Below, piece after piece: positions 16,104-24,158 of a DNA stretch of 64,000 nt (position 1 is its first letter; each line of letters begins with the position of its first letter). The DNA comes from Pseudomonas protegens. Lineage in GTDB: Bacteria; Pseudomonadota; Gammaproteobacteria; Pseudomonadales; Pseudomonadaceae. The notes beneath the pieces were generated by a model. That model ran no database searches and was not told the origin of the DNA. It saw nothing but the letters and a program-made list of their open reading frames with translations. A program made the translations under genes and the position numbers. The stretch covers positions 5,054,501 through 5,118,500 of the forward strand of contig NZ_CP031396.1 in NCBI RefSeq assembly GCF_003363755.1, in the 5' to 3' direction.

Positions 16104-16853
16104 ATGAGCAAGGTGCAGGAAATCAACCTCAAGGCCTACTTCAACAAGGGCGGCGAGGAGCACGAATTCGACGGCAAGCGCGTGGTCCTGGCGGTCAGCG
16201 TCGGCCAGGAATACCACGAGGACCAGAAGCTGCGGTCCACCATCCACCTGATCAACCAGTCCGGCTTCAGCCACGTCAAGGTGGTGGTGGCCGACACCCT
16301 GCAACGCCACAACAAGCACGGCAAATCCCCCGGCGAGGCGCTGTCGGCGTCGATCCGCGACGGCGATGCCTGGCTGGCGCGCAACCAGAGCATCCTCGAT
16401 GGCCTGCGGGTGCCGTACCACATCACCCGCTGGAACCAGGAGCTGGCCAGCGACCGTTACGCCGAGTTGCGCCAGCAACTGGATCAGATCTATCAGCAGC
16501 GCGAGGAATTGCGCCAGGCCATCGACAGCACCATCAACGTGTTCACCGAGCGCCTGCGCCTGCGGGATGAACAGGCGGACATCGAACGGGCGGCGGCCCA
16601 GTGCCGGGAATACATCCTTGAGGAAATCCCGATCATCCTGCCGCTGTGGGCCGACGAGGGTTACCACTACGTGCTCTATCCGCAGCAGATGACCAGCGCC
16701 ATGGCCACCAGCCGCGAGCTGCTGATCGAACCCCACAGCCCGGACCGGGTGCGCTGGCTGCCGCTGAAGTTCAAGAAGCGCGGGATTCCGATTCCGTTCA
16801 CCTTGCCCGGCGCCATTCACCCCAACTGGACCAGCGGCGCCATCGCCATCTGA
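16104..16853 (+). CDS. Divergent tRNA-dependent cyclodipeptide synthase-like protein
   Basis: A 249-residue protein, the usual length of cyclodipeptide synthases, which take two aminoacyl-tRNAs and make a diketopiperazine through a serine-bound aminoacyl intermediate. By eye it aligns with AlbC: 'VVLAVSVGQEYHE' with S32 at the nucleophile, 'HVKVVVADTLQRH' matching the second Rossmann strand, 'EYILEEIP' giving Y170 and E174 (AlbC Y178/E182), and Y192 in 'YVLYPQQ' (AlbC Y202). Overall identity is low, and the central 'GDAWLARNQSIL' and 'ITRWNQEL' blocks are not ones I know from characterised members. It sits between a 2OG oxygenase and an exporter. It could instead be a related tRNA-dependent transferase making a linear product. 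Confidence 0.62.
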   Translation: MSKVQEINLKAYFNKGGEEHEFDGKRVVLAVSVGQEYHEDQKLRSTIHLINQSGFSHVKVVVADTLQRHNKHGKSPGEALSASIRDGDAWLARNQSILDGLRVPYHITRWNQELASDRYAELRQQLDQIYQQREELRQAIDSTINVFTERLRLRDEQADIERAAAQCREYILEEIPIILPLWADEGYHYVLYPQQMTSAMATSRELLIEPHSPDRVRWLPLKFKKRGIPIPFTLPGAIHPNWTSGAIAI

Positions 16854-16868
16854 CCCGCCGCGATCAAT

Positions 16869-16952
16869 GCAGGAGCTGGCTTGCCAGCGAAAGCGCCCTG
16901 GCCAGCGATGCAGGACTCAAGGGCCTGTTCGCCGGCAAGCGGGCGCCTGCAG
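16869..16952. repeat. REP-type palindromic repeat pair followed by a T-run
   Basis: GGAGCTGGCTTGCCAGCGAA and an inverted partner (TTCGCCGGCAAGCGGGC) between the CDPS-like gene and the exporter. Eight T's follow at 16958-16965, so the element might also act as a weak terminator or RNA-stability site inside the operon. Confidence 0.75.
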
Positions 16953-16983
16953 AGCGGTTTTTTTTGACTGACAAGGAGTTTCC

Positions 16984-18411
16984 ATGAGCGTTTTTGCGCA
17001 ACAGCAACGCAAGTGGTGGGCATTGCTCGGTGTGAGCATCGCCAGTTTTCTCGGCTGTGTGGATTTCACCATCGTCAACACTGCGCTACCGGCGCTGCAG
17101 GCCGATCTCGGGGCTTCGGTGGACAGCCTGCAGTGGGTGATCAACGGCTTCATCCTGACGCTGTCGAGTTTCATGGTGCTGGTGGGGCGCCTGGCCGACC
17201 TGCATGGACGCAAGCGGGTGCTGTTCATCGGCCTGAGCGTGTTCGGCCTGGCGTCCCTGGCGGCCGGACTGGCGACGCAGATCGACACCCTTATCGGCGC
17301 GCGGGTGATCCAGGGGCTGGCCTGCGCGGTGCTCTACACCGCCTCCGGGGCGATTGTCTCCAGTACCTTCGACAGCGCCGAACAGGGCAAGGCCTTTGGC
17401 GTGCTGTTCGGGGTCAACGGCGTGGGGCTGGCTGTCGGGCCGGTGCTGGGCGGGCTGATCACCAGTGGTTTTGGCTGGCAGTGGATCTTCCTGATCAACG
17501 TGCCTTTCGTGCTGCTGAGTCTGGGCATCTGCAGTGTCAGCGTGAAGGAATCGCGCTCGGCCGAGGCCGGTGCGCGGCTGGATGGCTGGGGCGCCTTGCT
17601 GTTGCTGATCGGCTTGCCGAGCCTGGTGCTGGTGATCGTCCAGGGCGGAGCCTGGGGCTGGGGTTCACGCTTGACCCTGAGCCTGATCGCCGTGGCGCTG
17701 CTGGCCCTGGTGGCGTTCCTGGCGGTGGAGAAAAGAGTGGCGGCGCCGATCATCGACCTCAAGCTGTTCGCCAACCGGCGCTTTGTCGCCGGGGTCGCGG
17801 CCAGTTTCGGCCTGGCGCTGTTCTACTGCGTGGCGTTCTTCGTCATGCCGCTGTACCTGGCGCAGATCCGTGGCGAGTCGGTGCAGGCCAGCGGCCTGCT
17901 GTTGCTGCCCACCACCTTGGGGGTGGCGTTGCTGTCGCCGCTGGTGGGACGGCTGGTGGACCGCAAGGGTCCGGCGCTGTTGATCAAGACCGGGCTGCTG
18001 CTGTTCGTGCTGTCGGCGCTGTTGCAGGCCGGGTTCGACCGCCAGACGTCGCTGGCGTATCTGCTTGGCGCCTTCGTCATCATGGGCCTGGGTTGGGCCA
18101 GCATTCTCGGGCCGTCGACGGTGCTGGGGATTTCCTCGGTGCCCCAGGCAGTGGGCTCGGTGGCCATGGGTTCGCTGATGACCCTGCACAACGTCGGCGG
18201 TGGCGTGGGGCTGGCGGTGGGGGTGGGCTTGTTCCACTACTTTTCCGCGACGCCGCTGGACGATGCCCAGGGCGCCTTTCTCAACGGTTATCGCGGGGTG
18301 ATGCTGTTCTTGGCATTGGCGACGCTGCTGGTCTGGACTGCGGTCAGCCTGTTGCTGCGCGCCGCGCCGAGTCCGGTGGCGGCGGCCGAGGAGGGCGCCA
18401 GCCGTGGCTGA
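16984..18411 (+). CDS. MFS drug/metabolite exporter, DHA2 (EmrB/QacA) type, 14 TM
   Basis: A 475-residue proton-driven exporter. The first helix and motif D1 read 'FLGCVDFTIVNTALPALQAD', then motif A 'GRLADLHGRKRVLF' between helices 2 and 3, and motif C 'GPVLGGLI' in helix 5. About fourteen hydrophobic segments are seen. The ribosome site AAGGAG precedes the ATG at 16984. Its stop overlaps the monooxygenase start by 8 bases. In this setting the likely role is export of, or self-protection against, the compound made by the neighbouring oxygenase and CDPS-like protein. Confidence 0.9.
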   Translation: MSVFAQQQRKWWALLGVSIASFLGCVDFTIVNTALPALQADLGASVDSLQWVINGFILTLSSFMVLVGRLADLHGRKRVLFIGLSVFGLASLAAGLATQIDTLIGARVIQGLACAVLYTASGAIVSSTFDSAEQGKAFGVLFGVNGVGLAVGPVLGGLITSGFGWQWIFLINVPFVLLSLGICSVSVKESRSAEAGARLDGWGALLLLIGLPSLVLVIVQGGAWGWGSRLTLSLIAVALLALVAFLAVEKRVAAPIIDLKLFANRRFVAGVAASFGLALFYCVAFFVMPLYLAQIRGESVQASGLLLLPTTLGVALLSPLVGRLVDRKGPALLIKTGLLLFVLSALLQAGFDRQTSLAYLLGAFVIMGLGWASILGPSTVLGISSVPQAVGSVAMGSLMTLHNVGGGVGLAVGVGLFHYFSATPLDDAQGAFLNGYRGVMLFLALATLLVWTAVSLLLRAAPSPVAAAEEGASRG

Positions 18412-19756
18412 GCGCGGCGGGCAGATGGGGCTGGGGGCCTTTCTCTCCGGCTCCGGGGCCCACGGCGGCAGTTGGCGCCATCCCCGGGCGGATGCCGATG
18501 CCTCGTTGAATTTCCAGCGCTACCGACACTACGCCCAGACCCTGGAGCGGGGCTGTTTCGACGCGCTGTTTCTCAACGACAACGTGGCCGTGGGGGATCT
18601 CGATCCGCGGGTGCTGGCTCGCAGTTCCCACAGCCTGCGCTGGGACCCGCTGACCCTGCTGCCGGCCCTGGCGGTGGTGACCCGGCACATCGGCCTGATC
18701 GCCACCGCCAGCACCACCTACAACGAGCCCTACAACCTGGCACGCAAGTTTGCCTCGCTCGATCACTTGAGCGAGGGCCGGGCCGGCTGGAACCTGGTGA
18801 CGGGGCTGATCGGCGGGGAGAACTTCAATCAGCCCGTGCCCATGAGCCACGCCCAGCGTTATGCCCGCGCCGAGGAGTTTTTCGACGTGGTCAGTGGCCT
18901 GTGGGACAGCTGGGCCGATGATGCCTTCCCCCGGGACCAGGCCAGCGGCCAGTGGCTGCGCCCGGAACGGATGCACCTGTTGCAGCACCACGGGCAGCAC
19001 TTTCAGGTCCAGGGGCCATTGAACGCGCCTCGTCCGGTGCAGGGCTGGCCGGTGATCGCCCAGGCCGGTTCCTCGGGCCCGGGCTGTGAGCTGGCGGCCC
19101 GCTGTGCCGAGCTGGTGTTCACCGCCCAGACCGACCTGCAACAGGCCAAGGATTTCTACGCCAGGCTCAAGGAACGACTTCCCCATTACGGTCGCCATGC
19201 CGGGCAGTTGAAGATCTTCCCGGGGATTGCGCCCACGGTTGGCCGGACCCTCAACGAGGCCGAGGAGAAGTATCAGCAGTTGCAGGAGCTGCAGGACCCG
19301 GAGGCCCAGCTCAGGGCGCTGTCCTACTTGCTGGACCTGGGCATCGACCTGTCGACACTGCCCCTGGATGCCCCAGTGCCGCTGTTGGCGGATGCGGCGC
19401 CCACCGAGCGCCACAAGAGCCGCCGGCAACTGGTGGTGGATCTCGTGCGTCGGGAGCGGCCAACGCTGGCGCAGCTGCTGCGCAGCCTGTCCGCCAGCGG
19501 GCACAAGGTACTGGTGGGGACGCCAGGGCAGATCGTCGATGAACTGGCGACCTGGTACGAGGAGTACGCCGCCGATGGCTTCAATGTGCTGTTCACCCAC
19601 CTGCCGGGGGCCATCGACGACTTTGTGCAATTGATCACCCCGGAGCTGCAACGCCGGGGCCTGTTTCGCCAGCGTTACACGGGGCGCACCCTGCGCGAAC
19701 ACCTGGGGCTTGCGCGAGTGGAAAACCGATTTTTCAGTCATCGGGGCAATGGCTGA
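18404..19756 (+). CDS. LLM-class FMN-dependent monooxygenase (NtaA/SnaA/DszA family)
   Basis: A 450-residue luciferase-like TIM-barrel flavin monooxygenase. Typical stretches are 'GSWRHPRADADASLNFQRY' near the N-terminus, 'TASTTYNEPYNLARKFASLD' (about residues 105-125), 'GRAGWNLVTG', and 'WPVIAQAGSSGPGCELAARC'. The family uses FMNH2 from a separate reductase and O2 to open rings or cleave C-N or C-S bonds. The GTG start at 18404 overlaps the exporter stop; an ATG at 18425 is possible. It could tailor the CDPS product or belong to the organosulfur pathway to the left; no flavin reductase gene is adjacent. Confidence 0.88.
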   Translation: MAERGGQMGLGAFLSGSGAHGGSWRHPRADADASLNFQRYRHYAQTLERGCFDALFLNDNVAVGDLDPRVLARSSHSLRWDPLTLLPALAVVTRHIGLIATASTTYNEPYNLARKFASLDHLSEGRAGWNLVTGLIGGENFNQPVPMSHAQRYARAEEFFDVVSGLWDSWADDAFPRDQASGQWLRPERMHLLQHHGQHFQVQGPLNAPRPVQGWPVIAQAGSSGPGCELAARCAELVFTAQTDLQQAKDFYARLKERLPHYGRHAGQLKIFPGIAPTVGRTLNEAEEKYQQLQELQDPEAQLRALSYLLDLGIDLSTLPLDAPVPLLADAAPTERHKSRRQLVVDLVRRERPTLAQLLRSLSASGHKVLVGTPGQIVDELATWYEEYAADGFNVLFTHLPGAIDDFVQLITPELQRRGLFRQRYTGRTLREHLGLARVENRFFSHRGNG

Positions 19757-19819
19757 ATCGCGCAAAGAGTCTTTACTTTCAAGCCGCAACGCCCATCAAT
19801 CAACGCAAGGAACAACAGC

Positions 19820-20158
19820 ATGTCCGGATGGTATGAGTTGAAGAAAAGCAGCAACGGTCAATTTCGTTTCGTGCTCAAGGCGGCCAACGCCGAGACCATT
19901 CTCACCAGCGAGCAATACACCACTCGCGCGGCCGCGGAGAACGGCATTGCCTCGGTGCAGGCCAACAGTCCCCTGGAGGAGCGCTACGAGCGCAAGAGCA
20001 CCAAGGACGGCCAGCCCTATTTCACGCTGAAGGCGGCCAATCACCAGATCATCGGCAGCAGTGAAGCCTATTCATCGGAGGCGGCCCGGGACAAGGGCAT
20101 CGCCAGCGTCAAGGCCAACGGTCCGAGCCACAACATCAAGGACCTGACGGGCGCCTGA
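19820..20158 (+). CDS. YegP-family (DUF1508) protein
   Basis: A 112-residue protein made of two tandem copies of a roughly 50-residue unit: 'YELKKSSNGQFRFVLKAANAE' then 'YERKSTKDGQPYFTLKAANHQ', each ending in an 'A..GIASV.AN' helix. That is the DUF1508/YegP arrangement. Molecular function is unknown. AAGG precedes the ATG at 19820. It appears to be a single-gene unit following the monooxygenase, with a 63-base gap. Confidence 0.88.
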   Translation: MSGWYELKKSSNGQFRFVLKAANAETILTSEQYTTRAAAENGIASVQANSPLEERYERKSTKDGQPYFTLKAANHQIIGSSEAYSSEAARDKGIASVKANGPSHNIKDLTGA

Positions 20159-20420
20159 ACCCGGTTCGACAAGGTCTTTGCCGCTTGGCCCGATCGGGGG
20201 CCAGGCGGCCTTGCTGCAGCGCCATCGGCCCTGTGGCAGCGGGTCGCCCGCGATGGCGGCGGGCTTGGGTTCGAGCCCCTGGCTGGCGCCAGCCGATTGG
20301 CGACTGAATTCTGGCGAAATGCCATCACTTGTTTTATCCTCCGCGCCCGTCAACGGGCGCTCGGCAGGCCTGGCGCATGGGTTGACGTTATCGATCATTG
20401 TCCAAGGGATCTGCGACCTC

Positions 20421-21065
20421 ATGATTCGCCCTCTCGTATTACTCGCCGCGCTGCTGGCGCTGAGCGGTTGCTACAGCCTGTCTTCCACGAAAATCGCCGA
20501 GAGCATGCGCCCCGACTCGCAGTCGGGGGTGGCCTATGTGGTGGGGGTGGTGGGCATCTGGCCGAAGGCGGTGCACACCGCCAACGAACAGATGCTGCTG
20601 ATTCGCCCGCGGGGCGGTGAGGGATTCGCCTCGGCACGCTTGTACAACCAGATCTACGGCCGCACGCCACGGGATGTGCGCGGGACCTGGCACGGCATCG
20701 GCAGCCTGTTCGTGATGCCGCTCAAACCCGGGCGCTACGAGATCTACAACCTGCACTTTGACCGCGGCAACGCCACGGCCTGGAGCCGCGAAGACTTCTC
20801 CATCCCCCTGGAACTGGAAGCCGGCAAGGCCTATTACGTCGGTGATTTCCGCGCCGGCTGCCTGTCGGCGACGGGGGCCAAGTGCGTGTTTCTGCACAGT
20901 GACCACCTGGAGCGCGACGCCGCCCTGGTACGGGCCAAGTACCCGCAGGTGCCGAGCCTGCAGCGGGTCGATCTAGAGAAGATGGAAGACGTCACGTCGC
21001 TGATCGTCAAGGAGCAGGGACCCAAGGCGTCAATGCTCAAAGCCATGCTATCGGGGGATCTGTAA
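20421..21065 (+). CDS. Putative lipoprotein, unknown function
   Basis: A 214-residue protein with a lipobox 'LLALSGCYS', so Cys18 is the likely lipidated residue. The mature part has 'LIRPRGGEGFASARLYNQ', 'PLKPGRYEIYNLHFD' and 'LEAGKAYYVGDF', a pattern seen in beta-sandwich lipoproteins (compare DUF2846-type sequences). I cannot assign a function. The 262-base gap before it has no gene. Its stop (TAA) shares its last A with the ATG of the next lipoprotein gene, so the two are coupled. Confidence 0.72.
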   Translation: MIRPLVLLAALLALSGCYSLSSTKIAESMRPDSQSGVAYVVGVVGIWPKAVHTANEQMLLIRPRGGEGFASARLYNQIYGRTPRDVRGTWHGIGSLFVMPLKPGRYEIYNLHFDRGNATAWSREDFSIPLELEAGKAYYVGDFRAGCLSATGAKCVFLHSDHLERDAALVRAKYPQVPSLQRVDLEKMEDVTSLIVKEQGPKASMLKAMLSGDL

Positions 21066-21595
21066 TGCGCAGTCGGTTGTGGTTGTTGCTGCTGATGCTG
21101 GGACTTGGCGGTTGCCAGACCAGCCATAGTCTCAAGTCGGCCGAGGTGGATTATCAGCAGCGGTTGCCAGCGATCAGCGTCAGTGTGATGGGAGCCATCC
21201 CTGCCGGCCTGATCCGTGACGACCTGCGTCGTCGCGGCACCTTCGAGCAGGTGCAGCCGGGGTTCAGTGCCGATGGCTACAACGTGATCGTGATGGCCAA
21301 CAGTGATTACTTTGGCTGGCAGAACATTCCCATGGGGCTGCTCAGTGCGATGACCTTTTTCATCGTGCCGGGCCGGGTCACCTGGGACAGCCAGGTGATG
21401 TTCCATGTCAGCCGTGGCGACCAGCCGCTGGCCAAGTATCGGGTCAGCAATCAGACCCGTTCCTGGCGCGGTTGGGCCAATCCTGATGGCAGCCAATACC
21501 AGCATGTGCAGCGCATCACCGACGACTTCATCGCGCAGATGCTGCAGGACCCGCAGTTCAAGGCCCAGGCCCCTGTGGCGCAGAACAGCCACTGA
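21065..21595 (+). CDS. Putative lipoprotein, unknown function
   Basis: A 176-residue protein with lipobox 'LGLGGCQT' (Cys17). The mature part includes 'IRDDLRRRGTFEQVQPGF' and a short hydrophobic stretch 'PMGLLSAMTFFIVPG', which may be a membrane-inserting segment. Start overlaps the stop of the preceding lipoprotein by one base; both are followed by one terminator, so they form a two-gene operon. No function recognised. Confidence 0.7.
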   Translation: MRSRLWLLLLMLGLGGCQTSHSLKSAEVDYQQRLPAISVSVMGAIPAGLIRDDLRRRGTFEQVQPGFSADGYNVIVMANSDYFGWQNIPMGLLSAMTFFIVPGRVTWDSQVMFHVSRGDQPLAKYRVSNQTRSWRGWANPDGSQYQHVQRITDDFIAQMLQDPQFKAQAPVAQNSH

Positions 21596-21618
21596 GCCAC
21601 GCGTGAACGCGGCCCATG

Positions 21619-21655
21619 GCAAAGCCCGGACGGTGTCAGCCGCCCGGGCTTTTTG
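21619..21655. terminator. Bidirectional intrinsic terminator
   Basis: AAAGCCCGG, a loop with an inner GC pair, then CCGGGCTTTTT. It lies between the convergent lipoprotein operon and the DapA-like gene; the A-run on the left makes it usable from both sides. Confidence 0.85.
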
Positions 21656-21664
21656 CTCAGGGTT

Positions 21665-22552
21665 TCAAGCCAGGGTATGCAGCAGCCTCTGCAACTGTTG
21701 GCGTGCGCCCTGGTCCAGGGCAAACACCGGCCGGCGCGGCTCGCCGGCGTTCAGCCCGGCCAGTTCCAGCCCGGCCTTGACCGTGGCCGGCAAGCCGCCC
21801 TTGAGGATGAAATCCAGCAGCGGCAGCTGGCGGTAGAACAGCTCCCGGCCGCGCTGCAGGTCGTTGTCCAGCAGCGCCTGGTAGAGGTCGAGATTGAGCT
21901 GCGGGATCAGGTTCGCCGCCGCCGTGCACCAGCCGCTGGCACCCGCGGCGAAGGCTTCCAGGGCCAGCGGGTTGCAGCCGTTGTAGAACGGCACCTGGCC
22001 TTCGCCCAGCAGGTGCAGCTTGTGCATGCGCTGGATGTCGCCGGTGCTTTCCTTGACCAGGGTGACGTTCTCCACGCTGTGGAAAATCTTCAGGATCAGC
22101 TCCACCGACATGTCGGTGCCGCTGGTGGCCGGGTTGTTGTAGAGCATGATCGGCACGCCGATGCTGGCGCCGATGGCCTGGTAGTGGGTGAGGATCTCGG
22201 CTTCGCTGAGTTTCCAGTAGGAGGTGGGCAGCACCATCACCACGTCGGCGCCCCGGGCTTCGGCAAAGCGCGCGCGGCGGATGGCCTTGGCGGTGGTCAG
22301 GTCGGAGACGCTGACGATGGTCGGCACGCGCTTGGCCACGTGGCGGATGCTGAACTCGGCGACCTGGTCCCATTCCGCGTCGCTGAGGTAGGCGCCTTCG
22401 CCGGTGCTGCCCAGGGGCGCGATGGCGTGGACGCCGGCGTCGATCATGCGGTCGATGGAGTGCCCGAGGGCATCCAGGTCCAGGCCTTCGCCGTTAGGGC
22501 CGAAGGGGGTGACGGTGTAGCCGATGATGCCGTGGATCTTGGTGGTAGGCAT
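21665..22552 (-). CDS. DapA-family aldolase/lyase (dihydrodipicolinate synthase-like)
   Basis: A 295-residue TIM-barrel Schiff-base enzyme. Motifs seen: 'GSTGEGAYLS', the active-site Tyr in 'IMLYNNPATSG', and the Schiff-base Lys in 'VTLVKESTGD'. It is not the lysine-pathway DapA, since neighbours are catabolic: a class II aldolase upstream and an XRE-cupin regulator. The family includes keto-acid aldolases and dehydratases; the substrate is unknown. GGAG precedes the ATG at 22552. From memory, P. aeruginosa PA0223/PA0224 show a similar pair. Confidence 0.85.
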   Translation of the reverse strand: MPTTKIHGIIGYTVTPFGPNGEGLDLDALGHSIDRMIDAGVHAIAPLGSTGEGAYLSDAEWDQVAEFSIRHVAKRVPTIVSVSDLTTAKAIRRARFAEARGADVVMVLPTSYWKLSEAEILTHYQAIGASIGVPIMLYNNPATSGTDMSVELILKIFHSVENVTLVKESTGDIQRMHKLHLLGEGQVPFYNGCNPLALEAFAAGASGWCTAAANLIPQLNLDLYQALLDNDLQRGRELFYRQLPLLDFILKGGLPATVKAGLELAGLNAGEPRRPVFALDQGARQQLQRLLHTLA

Positions 22553-22584
22553 GGTGCAACTCCTGCAAGGCATAGGGGGGTGGG

Positions 22585-23367
22585 TCAGTTCAGGCAGTCG
22601 GCGTGTTTTTTCAGGTTTTGCCGAGCGTAATAGTTGAAGGCGGCGCCGTGGCGCTTGGGCTTGGAGATCCAGTCGTGGGCTTCGCGGCCCAGCTCAGGGA
22701 GGATCGGCTTGATGGTGCCGGCGGCCATGGCCAGCAGTTGCAGCTTGGCTGCGCGCTCGATCAGTTGGGCGATGACGCAGGCTTCCTCGATGCTGGCCCC
22801 GGTGGACAGCTGACCGTGGTGGGAAAGCAGGATCGCGCGCTTGTCGCCCAGGGCCGCGGAGATGATTTCGCCTTCTTCGTTGCCCACCGGCACCCCGGGC
22901 CAGGCTTCGAGAAAGGCGCAGTCCTCGTACAGCGGGCAGAGGTCCATGTGCGACACCTCCAGCGGCACTTCCAGCATCGACAGCGCGGCAACGTGGGTCG
23001 GGTGGGTGTGGATGATGCAGTTCACGTCTGGCCGGGCGCGGTACACCCAGCTGTGGAAGCGGTTGGCCGGGTTGGGCATGCCGTGGCCTTCCAGGACTTC
23101 CAGGTCTTCGTTGACCAGCAGCAGGTTGCTGGCGCTGATTTCATCGAAACCCAGGCCCAGTTGCTGGGTGTAGTAGGTGCCCGGTTGCGGGCCGCGGGCG
23201 GTGATCTGCCCGGCGAGGCCCGAGTCGTGACCGTTCTCGAACAGAATGCGGCAGGTCAGGGCCAGCTTTTGCCGGTCGGTCCACGTATTATCCGCCAGGG
23301 TGTTTTGCATCTGGGTCAGGGCTTGCTTGATCAGTTGGTCCTTGGGCAGTGCTAATGTCTTGGCCAT
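22585..23367 (-). CDS. Class II aldolase/adducin family protein
   Basis: A 260-residue aldolase-fold protein. Metal ligands are seen in 'CIIHTHPTHVAALSM' and 'ILLSHHGQLSTG'. It is the first gene of a leftward pair with the DapA-like gene (32-base gap). The ATG at 23367 follows AAGGACC; the longer frame from 23415 has no added homology. Control probably comes from the divergent XRE-cupin regulator through the dyads at 23467-23497. It is only distantly similar to the aldolase at 6043. Confidence 0.85.
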   Translation of the reverse strand: MAKTLALPKDQLIKQALTQMQNTLADNTWTDRQKLALTCRILFENGHDSGLAGQITARGPQPGTYYTQQLGLGFDEISASNLLLVNEDLEVLEGHGMPNPANRFHSWVYRARPDVNCIIHTHPTHVAALSMLEVPLEVSHMDLCPLYEDCAFLEAWPGVPVGNEEGEIISAALGDKRAILLSHHGQLSTGASIEEACVIAQLIERAAKLQLLAMAAGTIKPILPELGREAHDWISKPKRHGAAFNYYARQNLKKHADCLN

Positions 23368-23466
23368 ATCGGGGTCCTTGGTGAGGGTGCAATGGACGTC
23401 GGGTTTGCACTTCACCTGTTACTTGCAAGGTTGTTGGGTGAATGCGAATGACACTAAAGAGGCTAT

Positions 23467-23497
23467 ATGACACTTTGTGTCATTGGCAAGCGCCAAT
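23467..23497. promoter_or_regulatory. Overlapping dyads, probable operator of the XRE-cupin regulator
   Basis: A perfect 17-base palindrome, ATGACACTTTGTGTCAT, at 23467-23483, overlapped by a second dyad ATTGGC-AAGC-GCCAAT at 23482-23497. A half-site TGACACTAAAG lies 18 bases upstream at 23449. All are in the 161-base divergent region between the aldolase (23367) and the regulator (23529). Confidence 0.7.
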
Positions 23498-23528
23498 CGT
23501 TGTTTTCTAGATGGATTAATCGCTCCAC

Positions 23529-24071
23529 ATGTCTATCCGTTTGAAATTATTGAGAAAAAAACTTGGCGTGACCCTGGAGGCCCTGGCCGAAAAATCCGGG
23601 ATGACCAAGAGTTATCTGTCGAAAGTCGAGCGCGGGTTGAACACCCCGTCGATCGCGGCGGCGCTGAAATTGGCCAAGGCGCTGAACGTCAAGGTCGAGG
23701 AACTGTTCGCCGAAGACAGCCTCAGCCTCGACAGCTACAGCCTGGTGCGCAGCGATGAGCGCCAGTCACTGGCGGCCAACGACCAGACCCCGGGCTATGC
23801 GGTGCTGGCCCATCAGGTCAGCGAGCGCAACCTGCTGCCGTTCATCATCTACCCGGCCAAAGAGTTCAGTGACAAGACCTTCAAGGAACACCTGGGGGAG
23901 GAGTTCCTGTTTGTTCATGAAGGCCAGGTGGAAGTAGATTTCATGACCGAGCGGGTGATTCTCAACCGTGGCGACGCGCTGCACTTCAACGCGCAGAAAC
24001 CCCACCGCATCCGCTCCCTGGGGGATGAGCAGGCGCAGTTGCTAGTGGTGGTACACAGCAACGAAGAATGA
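23529..24071 (+). CDS. XRE-cupin transcriptional regulator
   Basis: A 180-residue two-domain regulator. The helix-turn-helix occupies residues 1-60 ('EALAEKSGMTKSYLSKVERG' is the recognition region), and a small cupin domain spans about 100-178 ('HLGEEFLFVHEGQVEV', 'LNRGDALHFNAQKPHRI'). Such proteins repress catabolic genes until a ligand binds the cupin. It is divergent from the aldolase/DapA-like pair and has strong dyads in between, so it likely controls that pair and itself. Confidence 0.9.
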   Translation: MSIRLKLLRKKLGVTLEALAEKSGMTKSYLSKVERGLNTPSIAAALKLAKALNVKVEELFAEDSLSLDSYSLVRSDERQSLAANDQTPGYAVLAHQVSERNLLPFIIYPAKEFSDKTFKEHLGEEFLFVHEGQVEVDFMTERVILNRGDALHFNAQKPHRIRSLGDEQAQLLVVVHSNEE

Positions 24072-24085
24072 ACCCGACCACTTCC

Positions 24086-24139
24086 TGTAGCCGCTGCCGC
24101 AGGCTGCGAACGGTCCGCAGGCCCGCAGCGATCCCAAGG
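24086..24139. repeat. TGTAGCCGCTGCCGC-type intergenic repeat
   Basis: TGTAGCCGCTGCCGCAGGC followed by GCGAACGGTCCGCAGGCCCGCAG. It fills most of the gap between the regulator stop and the convergent DUF4917 gene and may serve as the 3' end signal of both. Confidence 0.8.
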
Positions 24140-24158
24140 ACTCCCGCGCCCGGCGCAA

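Noticed and set aside
23467..23497. Dyads read as an intrinsic terminator
   Set aside because: They are short, AT-containing, without a T-run, and lie between divergent starts where no gene ends.
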